Below, one piece after another: positions 1 through 5,329 of a stretch of 8,082 nucleotides of DNA; position 1 is the first letter of the stretch; each line of letters opens with the position of its first letter. The position numbers were made by a program, and so were the translations under genes. The stretch lies in NCBI GenBank assembly GCA_947463845.1, contig CANHUM010000066.1:1-8082 (forward strand). Reading direction: 5' to 3'. The notes under the pieces are model-generated. The model did no database searches. It had not been told where the DNA came from and saw nothing but the letters and a program-made list of their open reading frames with translations. The stretch is from Comamonadaceae bacterium (GTDB taxonomy: Bacteria > Pseudomonadota > Gammaproteobacteria > Burkholderiales > Burkholderiaceae_C).

Positions 1-914
1 CCGGCCTCGGTTTGTTCTTGGCGCACCAGGATCTCAGGGCTGGCCCCGACGACGTGGAAGTCGCCGAAGTTGTAGAAGTACATGTAGGGGCTGGGGTTGA
101 GCGAGCGCAGCGCCCGGTACAAGGACATTGGACTCTCCGTGTAGCGCTTTTTGATGCGCTGACCCACCTGCACCTGCATGAAGTCGCCGCCGGCGATCAG
201 CTCTTTGGCTTTTTCCACGGCGGCAATGTAGTCGGCCTTGGCAAAGTCCCGCTCGGCCGGGTATGACTGGGTGGGCTTGACCACCGGAGCGCTGACCGAG
301 TATTTGAGCTGCTCTTTCAGGTCGCGCAGGCGCTTTTTCGCACCCACATAGGCCTCGGGCGTGGCCGGGTCGGCATAGACGATCAGGTAAAGCTTGCCCG
401 ACAGGTTGTCGATCACGGCCAGTTCTTCGCACTGCAGCAGCAAGATGTCGGGCGTGCCCAAGGTGTCGGGCGGGCAGGATCTTTCGAGTTTTTTCTCGAT
501 GTAGCGCACCGCGTCATAACCAAAATAGCCCGCCAGGCCACCACAAAAACGCGGCAGGCCCGGACGCAAAGCGACTTTGAAACGCTTTTGGTACTGCTCG
601 ATGAAATCCAGCGGGTTGCCGGCAGCGGTCTCGACCACCACGCCGTCGCGCACCACCTCGGTCTTGGCCTCGGCGCCAAAACCGCTGGCGCGCAGCAAGG
701 TACGTGCAGGCAAGCCGATGAAGCTGTAACGGCCAAACCGCTCGCCACCCACCACCGACTCGAGCAAAAAGCTGTAACGTCCGTTGTCTTTGGTGTGGGC
801 CAGCTTGAGGTAAAGCGACAGAGGGGTTTCCAGATCCGCAAAGGCCTCCAGCATGAGAGGAATGCGGTTGTAGCCTTGGCTGGCCAGGCTTTTGAATTCA
901 AGTTCGGTGATCAC
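1..914 (-). CDS. trpE: Anthranilate synthase component I (partial, 3' end beyond left edge)
   Basis: TrpE converts chorismate plus ammonia (supplied by the TrpG glutaminase) to anthranilate, the first committed step of tryptophan synthesis in the cytoplasm. The visible 304 residues cover the N-terminal domain and the start of the chorismate-binding domain. Motifs seen include LLES at residues 50-53, the region where Trp feedback inhibition is sensed in the family, MQVQVGQR at 246-252, NPSPYMYF at 273-280 and VVGASPEILV at 288-297. The family is about 500 residues long, so roughly 200 C-terminal residues, including the rest of the active site, lie outside. The start is GTG at 912-914: a GGAGG Shine-Dalgarno (924-928) sits 9 bases upstream, and an in-frame TGA lies just before it, which excludes a longer N-terminus. 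A candidate trp leader precedes the gene. trpG, trpD and trpC would be expected next but are not visible. Confidence 0.98.
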   Translation of the reverse strand, partial: MITELEFKSLASQGYNRIPLMLEAFADLETPLSLYLKLAHTKDNGRYSFLLESVVGGERFGRYSFIGLPARTLLRASGFGAEAKTEVVRDGVVVETAAGNPLDFIEQYQKRFKVALRPGLPRFCGGLAGYFGYDAVRYIEKKLERSCPPDTLGTPDILLLQCEELAVIDNLSGKLYLIVYADPATPEAYVGAKKRLRDLKEQLKYSVSAPVVKPTQSYPAERDFAKADYIAAVEKAKELIAGGDFMQVQVGQRIKKRYTESPMSLYRALRSLNPSPYMYFYNFGDFHVVGASPEILVRQEQTEA

Positions 915-923
915 GGGCGAGAG

Positions 924-928
924 CCTCC
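924..928 (-). promoter_or_regulatory. Shine-Dalgarno of trpE, decides the GTG start
   Basis: GGAGG is read on the minus strand 9 bases before GTG 914-912. It is the only strong ribosome-binding site near the start of the TrpE frame, and the frame is closed upstream by TGA. Confidence 0.8.
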
Positions 929-941
929 AAAGCGCTCAGCG

Positions 942-1067
942 ACCTCTGGCGAGGTGCTTTTCATTCATCCAGGTGCCCGGACATAGTCAGTGAATGCCGG
1001 GCGAGGGTGGCGGGCGAGCCGCACAGTCGATGGGTCAGGCTGGCTGACGCCAGGGCCAGGCTCCCCG
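942..1067 (-). promoter_or_regulatory. Probable trp leader/attenuator structures
   Basis: Hairpins found by eye on the minus strand, in order. (a) CTGGC/GCCAG with loop GTCA, 1053-1040, overlapping the second Trp codon of the leader peptide. (b) An alternative pairing of 1067-1059 (CGGGGAGCC) with 1020-1011 (GGCTCGCCCG), 9 pairs with one bulged G, reaching just in front of the Trp codons. (c) GCCCGGCAT/ATG-T-CCGGGC at 1002-975, 9 pairs with one bulged T and a 9-base loop. (d) ACCTC/GAGGT with loop GCCA at 955-942, just before the trpE ribosome-binding site. Mutually exclusive pairings around Trp codons are what a ribosome-mediated attenuator needs. However, no hairpin is followed by a U-run, so the output could instead be Rho-dependent termination or masking of the trpE ribosome-binding site. 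The pairings are hand-drawn with no energy calculation. Confidence 0.45.
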
Positions 1068-1130
1068 GCCTTCCGCAAGGAAATGGCTCGGCAGGCAAGC
1101 TGCGCTGGTGAGGCTGTGGATGATGAACAT
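1035..1130 (-). CDS. trpL: Probable trp operon leader peptide (31 aa)
   Basis: A short reading frame between gph and trpE encodes 31 residues starting MFIIHSLTSA and ending GAWPWRQPA. W25 and W27 (TGG CCC TGG at 1058-1050) lie four codons before the TGA, the usual layout of a Trp-sensing leader peptide. It sits directly upstream of trpE in the same direction, follows a recognisable -10 element, and is followed by hairpins. The proposed role is as a sensor: when Trp-tRNA is scarce the ribosome stalls at the Trp codons and the downstream RNA refolds to favour trpE expression. No Shine-Dalgarno precedes the ATG. The inferred transcription start is only 3-5 bases upstream, so the peptide would be translated from a nearly leaderless mRNA. 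The same frame stays open upstream to 1286 inside gph, which I read as chance. The Trp pair could also be chance, so the call is an inference. Confidence 0.6.
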   Translation of the reverse strand: MFIIHSLTSAACLPSHFLAEGRGAWPWRQPA

Positions 1131-1139
1131 GGTGTTGCA

Positions 1140-1148
1140 AGTGTAGCA
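1140..1148 (-). promoter_or_regulatory. Candidate trpL-trpE promoter (extended -10)
   Basis: On the minus strand TGC precedes TACACT (1145-1140), an extended -10 of the TGnTATAAT type with 4 of 6 matches in the hexamer. No good -35 is seen 16-18 bases upstream. Transcription would start near 1133-1135, 3-5 bases before the leader ATG. It lies in the 55-base gap after the gph stop codon, so trpE could be expressed independently of rpe-gph. Confidence 0.4.
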
Positions 1149-1185
1149 AAGCCTGGGTACCGATTCTGGACGGTGCTGCCTCAGG

Positions 1186-1923
1186 TCATCGGCGCATGGC
1201 CTGCAAGCGCTGGGGCAAGTCGGCCAGCGTGTCCAGCCAGGCCGCTGCAGGCGTGTCTTGCACAGGCTGACCATGGTTGTAGCCATACGTCACCAGTACC
1301 ACCGGGCAACCTGCGGCGTGGGCGGCGTGGGCGTCATTGCTGGAATCTCCCACCATCAAGGTGCGGGCAACAGCCGTTCCCAGGGCTTCACAGGTTTTGA
1401 GCAAGGGCAAAGGGTCGGGCTTTTTCCGCTCGAAACTGTCCCCACCAAAGACCGGCCCGAAAAATGGCGTCAATGCTTTTTCTTTCAACAAGGCCTGAGC
1501 AAAAGCCAGCGGCTTGTTGGTCAAACAAGCCATGCGCATGCCCTGCGCGGCCAGGCCCTCAAGAGCCTCCAGAACGCCGGGATACACATCGGCAAATTGC
1601 CCATTGATCGCCAGATAGTGGTGCTGATAACGCTGCCAAGCGCGGTCAAAAAGAGCGTCCACCGACCAGGCTGGGCACGCCTGTCCGACACCCTTGACTT
1701 CGGGCCTGGCGATCTGATGCGCCAGCAAGGTACGGATCAGGTGCTCGGAGCCTTTGCCAATGGTTTGCGCGATGAGCGCATCGGACACCGGGGGCAAATC
1801 AAGATCGGCCATGGTGCGGTGCAAGGCCACCTGAAAATCACCCAAGGTGTGCACCAGCGTGCCGTCCAGGTCAAAAATGACCGCATCGATCTGCGTCAGA
1901 TCCTGCATCAGGCCTGGCACCAT
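1186..1923 (-). CDS. gph: Phosphoglycolate phosphatase (HAD family)
   Basis: This enzyme dephosphorylates 2-phosphoglycolate to glycolate, salvaging a product of DNA 3'-end repair or of Rubisco oxygenation. The 245 residues carry all four HAD motifs. Motif I is DLDGT at 18-22, with nucleophile D18 and acid/base D20. Motif II is LTNK at 134-137. Motif III is the lysine of KKPDP at 167-171. Motif IV is GDSSND at 192-197. Between motifs I and II lies a mostly helical cap, as in Gph. Motif I continues LVHT where most Gph proteins have LVD(S/T), a small deviation. The start ATG follows the rpe stop by one base (TGA-A-ATG) with no clear Shine-Dalgarno, so translational coupling to rpe is likely. 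An internal Met at residue 6 is an alternative start. The rpe-gph-trpE order is familiar from Burkholderiales and supports the symbol over a generic HAD hydrolase. Confidence 0.92.
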   Translation of the reverse strand: MVPGLMQDLTQIDAVIFDLDGTLVHTLGDFQVALHRTMADLDLPPVSDALIAQTIGKGSEHLIRTLLAHQIARPEVKGVGQACPAWSVDALFDRAWQRYQHHYLAINGQFADVYPGVLEALEGLAAQGMRMACLTNKPLAFAQALLKEKALTPFFGPVFGGDSFERKKPDPLPLLKTCEALGTAVARTLMVGDSSNDAHAAHAAGCPVVLVTYGYNHGQPVQDTPAAAWLDTLADLPQRLQAMRR

Positions 1924-1924
1924 T

Positions 1925-2605
1925 TCAGGACAAAGCCGCGCGCATCTGGTCGATCACGGCCTTGTAATCGGGCTGACCAAAAATGGCACTGCCTGCCACA
2001 AAGGTGTCGGCCCCCGCATCGGCCACGCGGCGAATGTTGTCGGCCTTGATGCCACCGTCCACCTCCAGGCGAATGTCGCGACCACTGCGTTCGATCCATT
2101 GGCGCGCCAGCTCTACCTTGCGCAAGGCTGAGTCAATGAAACTTTGGCCGCCAAAGCCGGGGTTGACGCTCATGATCAGGATCAGATCGATCTCGTCAAT
2201 GGTCCACTCCAGCACGTCCAGGGGTTCGGCCGGATTGAACACCAGACCAGCCTTGACGCCTTTGCTTTTGATCGCCTGGATGCTGCGGTGCACATGCGCA
2301 CTGGCGTCCGGGTGAAAGCTGATGAGGTCGGCACCCGCGTCGGCAAAAGACGCGGCCAAGGCATCGACTGGCGAAATCATCAGATGCACATCGATCGGGA
2401 CGGCCACGCCAGATGCGGTTTTGGCGTGCGGTTTCAGCGCCTGACAAATCATGGGGCCGAACGTGAGGTTGGGCACGTAATGGTTGTCCATCACGTCGAA
2501 ATGGATCCAGTCGGCACCGGCGTCGATGACGCTTTTGACTTCATCGCCCAAGCGGGCGAAATCAGCCGAGAGAATGGAAGGGGCAATGCGGTAGGTCGTC
2601 GTCAT
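1925..2605 (-). CDS. rpe: Ribulose-phosphate 3-epimerase
   Basis: Rpe interconverts D-ribulose 5-phosphate and D-xylulose 5-phosphate in the pentose phosphate pathway. The 226-residue protein is a complete TIM barrel of normal family length. Visible signature elements are [10 protein letters not shown] at 7-16, [16 protein letters not shown] at 35-50 (metal ligand H35 and catalytic D37), DVHLM at 72-76 (metal ligand H74), [10 protein letters not shown] at 145-154, VDGGI at 182-186 (catalytic D183) and the phosphate-binding AGSAIF at 204-209. The frame is open upstream to 2716, but those residues overlap apaG and are unlike the family. I therefore start at ATG 2603-2605, giving the standard [13 protein letters not shown]-terminus. 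The Shine-Dalgarno is weak. The gene is divergent from apaG, so its promoter must lie in the 29-base gap or within the 5' end of apaG. It is the first gene of a unit with gph. Confidence 0.97.
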   Translation of the reverse strand: MTTTYRIAPSILSADFARLGDEVKSVIDAGADWIHFDVMDNHYVPNLTFGPMICQALKPHAKTASGVAVPIDVHLMISPVDALAASFADAGADLISFHPDASAHVHRSIQAIKSKGVKAGLVFNPAEPLDVLEWTIDEIDLILIMSVNPGFGGQSFIDSALRKVELARQWIERSGRDIRLEVDGGIKADNIRRVADAGADTFVAGSAIFGQPDYKAVIDQMRAALS

Positions 2606-2624
2606 GCCTGAATTGTCGCAGTTA

Positions 2625-2638
2625 ACATGTGCACATGT
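2625..2638. promoter_or_regulatory. Perfect 14-bp palindrome between rpe and apaG
   Basis: ACATGTGCACATGT equals its own reverse complement. It is centred at 2631/2632 in the very short divergent gap and covers the apaG ATG (2635-2637). A perfect 14-bp dyad at a divergent start is a candidate operator for a dimeric regulator acting on rpe, apaG or both. A 6-bp palindrome GTTAAC (2621-2626) overlaps its left edge. No regulator is identified, and chance or codon constraint on one half is possible. Confidence 0.4.
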
Positions 2639-3027
2639 CTGCTTACACCGTTCAAATTGATGTGCTGCCCCAGTATGTGGCAGACCAAAGCAATCCATTG
2701 CAGGATGTGTTTGCATTTGCTTATACCGTCACCGTCACCAACACGGGCAGCGTCCCTGTCCAGCTGATTTCCCGCCATTGGGTGATCCAGGACGAACGCG
2801 GGCACAGCGAGGAAGTCAAAGGACTGGGGGTGGTCGGCCAACAGCCCTTGCTGCGTCCAGGCGAAGCCTTCCAGTACACCAGCGGGTGCCGTCTGCGCGC
2901 GGCCAGCGGCACCATGCACGGCAGCTATTTTTTCGTGGCCGAAGATGGGCACCGCTTTGATGCACCCATTGGCGCCTTCGTGCTCGACTCCTCCAATGCG
3001 CTGCCTGCAGGTCGCACATTGCACTGA
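2635..3027 (+). CDS. apaG: ApaG domain protein
   Basis: ApaG is a small cytoplasmic beta-sandwich (fibronectin type III-like) protein named from the E. coli apaH operon. Its biochemical role is not firmly settled. The 130 residues match the family length (about 125). Conserved features are [24 protein letters not shown] at about 29-51, [18 protein letters not shown] at about 60-77, FQYTSG at 79-84 and TMHGSYFF at about 93-100. I start at ATG 2635. GTG at 2629 adds two residues and is possible. No Shine-Dalgarno is visible, and the start lies inside the 14-bp palindrome, so expression may be weak, leaderless or regulated there. thiL follows after 40 bases on the same strand. Confidence 0.95.
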   Translation: MSAYTVQIDVLPQYVADQSNPLQDVFAFAYTVTVTNTGSVPVQLISRHWVIQDERGHSEEVKGLGVVGQQPLLRPGEAFQYTSGCRLRAASGTMHGSYFFVAEDGHRFDAPIGAFVLDSSNALPAGRTLH

Positions 3028-3067
3028 AGGTACGCCCGCCCATTGACTGTCGGTTAAGCTCGCTGCC

Positions 3068-4027
3068 ATGGGCGAATTTGAGCTGATCGATCGTTTTTTC
3101 AAACGTGGTGCGCGTCACGCGGATGTTGGCATCGGTGACGATTGCGCCATCTGGACCCCCAGCCCCGGTCATCAATTGGCTTTTTCAGCCGACATGCTGG
3201 TGGAGGGTCGACATTTCCTGTCCACCGTGAACCCCCGCGATTTGGGCCACAAGGCCTTGGCCGTCAACCTGAGCGATCTGGCAGCCTGCGGCGCGACGCC
3301 ACGCGCTTTTTTGCTGTCCTTGTCCCTGCCCCGCGTGGATGAGAGCTGGTTGTCCGGTTTTTCCGAAGGCCTGTTCGAATTAGCCGATGCGCACGCCTGC
3401 GAGTTGATCGGTGGCGATACCACCCGAGGGCCCTTGAACATCGCCATCACCGTGATGGGTGAAACGCCGCAAGGACAATCGATTTTGCGCAGCACCGCCC
3501 AGATTGGGGACGATATTTACGTGAGCGGACACCTGGGTGATGCCCGGTTGGCACTGGAAGCTTTTCGAGGCAACTTGAGCTTGCCGCAAACGGCTTTCGA
3601 ACAAGCCAGAGGCCGCCTGGAAGGACCTGCGCCCCGCACCGCCCTGGGTTGCGCCATGCGTGGTTTGGCCACCGCCATGGCCGACGTCAGCGATGGCTTG
3701 CTGGGTGACTTGGGACACATCCTGAAGGCCAGCGGTGTCGGTGCCCAATTGAGCGTGTCGTCCCTGTCAGGGCTGATGCTCACCACCGATGCATGGGCTT
3801 GCCCTCGCGAATGGATGTTGCGCTGCGTGTTGTCTGGCGGTGACGACTACGAGCTGGTGTTCACAGCCCCACAGACTGCGCGTGACCGGGTGGCCGCAGT
3901 GGCTCTGGCGTTCGGCACACCGGTCACCCGCATTGGCAGCATCCAAGCGGGACGCGACTTGCAACTGCTGGATGAGAGCGGCGCAGACGTGCCCAACACA
4001 TTCCGATCCTTTGACCATTTCGCGTGA
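3068..4027 (+). CDS. thiL: Thiamine-monophosphate kinase
   Basis: ThiL phosphorylates thiamine monophosphate with ATP to give thiamine diphosphate, the active cofactor. The 319 residues are full length. Family motifs in order are GIGDD at 21-25, SADMLVEGRHF at 40-50, AVNLSDLAACGA at 65-76, GGDTTRG at 115-121, IGDDIYVSGHLGDA at 146-159, ADVSDGLLGDL at 205-215 and SGGDDYELVFT at 256-266. The Asp residues in these motifs bind Mg-ATP and substrate in this PurM-like fold. The start ATG gives the typical GEFELI N-terminus, though a good Shine-Dalgarno is not obvious. The stop codon overlaps the start of pgpA. The thiL-pgpA-pncC order is common in proteobacteria and suggests one transcript, probably including apaG. 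Confidence 0.98.
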   Translation: MGEFELIDRFFKRGARHADVGIGDDCAIWTPSPGHQLAFSADMLVEGRHFLSTVNPRDLGHKALAVNLSDLAACGATPRAFLLSLSLPRVDESWLSGFSEGLFELADAHACELIGGDTTRGPLNIAITVMGETPQGQSILRSTAQIGDDIYVSGHLGDARLALEAFRGNLSLPQTAFEQARGRLEGPAPRTALGCAMRGLATAMADVSDGLLGDLGHILKASGVGAQLSVSSLSGLMLTTDAWACPREWMLRCVLSGGDDYELVFTAPQTARDRVAAVALAFGTPVTRIGSIQAGRDLQLLDESGADVPNTFRSFDHFA

Positions 4028-4572
4028 CGATGACCTTGCCCCACAACGCTTCCGACAACATGGACACGCCAGGCCCCGTGCGGCCTTCAGCGGCCTTCAT
4101 GCTCCGGCACCCCGCCCATGCAATCGCTTTGGGCTTTGGTTCCGGCTTGTCACCCAAAGCCCCGGGTACAGTGGGCAGCTTGTGGGGCTGGGTGTCCTGG
4201 CTGGTCATTCAACACCACTTGAGTGTGCCCATGCAGGCCGCCTCGATTGCGGCGGGTGTCCTGCTGGGTTGGTGGGCCTGCACCGTCACGGCACGGCACT
4301 TGCGGGTGAGTGACCCCGGTGCGATTGTCTGGGACGAAATTGTGGCGATGTGGCTGATCTTTTTCTTGATCATGCCCACGGACTTTGTCGGTCAACTGGT
4401 CGCATTTGTCCTGTTCCGGTTTTTTGATGCGGTCAAGCCAGGCCCCGTGGCTTGGGCGGACCGCTTGTTCAAGGGTTTGGGGTGGCGCGGTGGTTGGGGC
4501 ATTGTCTTTGATGACCTGGTCGCCGCCTTTTGCACCCTGTTGGTCATTGCGTTATGGAGATCATGGACATGA
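4024..4572 (+). CDS. pgpA: Phosphatidylglycerophosphatase A
   Basis: PgpA is an inner-membrane enzyme that removes the phosphate of phosphatidylglycerol phosphate to make phosphatidylglycerol. The 182 residues contain the family hallmarks: GFGSGLSPKAPGTVGSLWG at about 37-55, WDEIVAMW at 103-110, FRFFDAVKPGPVAWADR at 131-147 and GGWGIVFDDLVAA at 156-168. The acidic residues D104/E105, D135 and D163/D164 probably serve Mg2+ binding and catalysis. Hydrophobic segments near 56-64, 71-86, 107-117, 123-133 and 167-177 fit a small multi-pass membrane protein. GTG 4024 overlaps the thiL TGA. ATG 4030 is an alternative start two codons in, and the first residues are not conserved enough to decide. The 3' end overlaps pncC by ATGA, so coupling on both sides is likely. 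Confidence 0.96.
   Translation: MTMTLPHNASDNMDTPGPVRPSAAFMLRHPAHAIALGFGSGLSPKAPGTVGSLWGWVSWLVIQHHLSVPMQAASIAAGVLLGWWACTVTARHLRVSDPGAIVWDEIVAMWLIFFLIMPTDFVGQLVAFVLFRFFDAVKPGPVAWADRLFKGLGWRGGWGIVFDDLVAAFCTLLVIALWRSWT
4556..4559 (+). promoter_or_regulatory. Shine-Dalgarno of pncC, decides its start
   Basis: GGAG lies inside the pgpA 3' end, 9 bases before ATG 4569. Two other in-frame ATGs (4554 and 4563) are at or too close to this site, so 4569, which overlaps the pgpA stop as ATGA, is the best start. Confidence 0.65.
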
Positions 4573-5051
4573 GCGATGTGATCACCCAGCTGGCCGCACG
4601 GCTGACTTCTTTGCAATGGATGATGGCCACGGCCGAGAGCTGCACCGGCGGGCTGATGGCCGCCCGATGCACCGATTTGGCCGGCTCCAGCCGTTGGTTT
4701 GAACGGGGTTTTGTCACCTATTCGAATGCAGCCAAAACCGAACTGTTGGGCGTCAATCCGGACTTGATCTCCGCCGAAGGCGCAGTCAGTGAAGCCGTCG
4801 CACGGGCCATGGCTCTGGGCGCGGTCTACCGTACACCTGCCAAAGTGTCCATTGCCGTGACAGGTATCGCCGGACCCGACGGGGGAAGCGCCGACAAACC
4901 CGTGGGGACCGTGTGGTTTGCCTGGTGCATCGATGGCCAGGTGTCTGCGCAGATCCAACGCCTGGATGGCGACCGGTCGAGCATCCGTGCAGCTGCGGTC
5001 CATTGGGGATTGCAAGGGTTGCTGCAGAGACTGCCCAGCCCCCTGGGGTGA
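4569..5051 (+). CDS. pncC: Nicotinamide-nucleotide amidohydrolase (CinA C-terminal domain family)
   Basis: PncC deamidates nicotinamide mononucleotide (released, for example, by NAD-dependent DNA ligase) to nicotinic acid mononucleotide, feeding the pyridine nucleotide cycle. The 160 residues correspond to the stand-alone CinA C-terminal domain (about 160-165 residues) without the N-terminal molybdopterin-binding-like domain of full CinA. Motifs are TAESCTGG at 21-28 containing the conserved Ser24, FVTYSNAAKTELLGV at 48-62 containing Tyr51 and Lys56, GAVSE at 71-75, and AVTGIAGPDGG at 96-106 followed by DKPVGTVWFA at 109-118. It is the last gene of the thiL-pgpA-pncC run and is followed by a strong terminator. 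A role in competence, implied by the old name cinA, should not be assumed. Confidence 0.95.
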   Translation: MSDVITQLAARLTSLQWMMATAESCTGGLMAARCTDLAGSSRWFERGFVTYSNAAKTELLGVNPDLISAEGAVSEAVARAMALGAVYRTPAKVSIAVTGIAGPDGGSADKPVGTVWFAWCIDGQVSAQIQRLDGDRSSIRAAAVHWGLQGLLQRLPSPLG

Positions 5052-5083
5052 TCATGGCTCGCATGCCCTTACCGTTGCACCCC

Positions 5084-5113
5084 AAAAAAAACCCGCTGAA
5101 AAGCGGGTTTTTT
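5084..5113. terminator. Bidirectional intrinsic terminator
   Basis: CCCGCT (5092-5097) and AGCGGG (5102-5107) form a 6-bp GC stem with a GAAA loop, flanked by eight A (5084-5091) and six T (5108-5113). Read either way it is a hairpin followed by a U-run. It can therefore end the pncC transcript on the plus strand and the ribonuclease-barstar-small ORF transcript on the minus strand. It lies 32 bases after the pncC stop and 33 bases after the stop of the small minus-strand ORF. Confidence 0.95.
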
Positions 5114-5146
5114 CTTGGGATGCGCCCCATTCAGGGCAGCAAGGAG

Positions 5147-5266
5147 TCAGGCTGCAGCGAGCCAATACCCTGCATTGAACGGGCTGCTCATGCGCAGCGC
5201 CAAGGGTGATACATCCACCAGTTTGTCAGTCGGCATTTTTTCGCCTTCTTCGATCGATTCGGCCAT
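5147..5266 (-). CDS. Small ORF of unknown function (39 aa)
   Basis: I do not recognise this protein. From ATG 5266 it encodes 39 residues: an acidic start (MAESIEEGEK), then KLVDVSPLALRMSSPF, ending AGYWLAAA. There is no signal peptide and only a weakly hydrophobic tail. Support for coding comes from four points. A GAGGA Shine-Dalgarno (5278-5274) lies 7 bases upstream. Codon choice looks like that of its neighbours. It is co-directional with the barstar gene. Its stop sits 33 bases before a terminator that also works on this strand. The frame is open further up to ATG 5350, which overlaps the barstar 3' end and would give 67 residues starting MLLFFSV, but that start has no ribosome-binding site I can see. 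It may be a third cistron of the ribonuclease-barstar unit or an unrelated small gene. A chance ORF cannot be excluded. Confidence 0.5.
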   Translation of the reverse strand: MAESIEEGEKMPTDKLVDVSPLALRMSSPFNAGYWLAAA

Positions 5267-5294
5267 GGCGGCGTCCTCGCTTTGTGCCTCATTC

Positions 5295-5329
5295 GCCCGT
5301 CCTGCTTGGCTGTTTTGCGCAGAACGGGC
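5295..5329 (-). promoter_or_regulatory. 10-bp hairpin at the barstar stop codon
   Basis: On the minus strand GCCCGTTCTG (5329-5320) pairs with CAGGACGGGC (5304-5295), ten consecutive pairs including one U-G wobble, with a 15-base loop. On plus-strand RNA the wobble becomes an A-C mismatch, so the structure favours RNA made from the minus strand. It begins at the last base of the barstar TAG and ends 17 bases before the Shine-Dalgarno of the small ORF. There is no U-run, so it is not a classical terminator. It may stabilise the 3' end of the ribonuclease-barstar message, act as a processing site or reduce readthrough. Confidence 0.5.

Noticed and set aside
961..1149. 62-codon minus-strand ORF in the gph-trpE gap, rich in His/Leu/Ser
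   Set aside because: It overlaps the proposed leader peptide in another frame, has low-complexity composition typical of a GC-rich shadow frame, no ribosome-binding site, and resembles no family I know.
1258..2049. Long plus-strand ORF (263 codons) opposite gph and the 3' end of rpe
   Set aside because: It is antisense to two genes with unmistakable HAD and TIM-barrel motifs. Its translation has no recognisable domain and unnatural composition.
2606..2716. 37-residue N-terminal extension of rpe
   Set aside because: The frame is open upstream but antisense to apaG. The family N-terminus (TYRIAPSIL) starts at ATG 2605, so the extension is a shadow.
3028..3067. Separate thiL promoter from a TTGACT sequence in the apaG-thiL gap
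   Set aside because: A -35-like hexamer is present, but the position 17 bases downstream falls on the thiL start codon and has no -10 resemblance.
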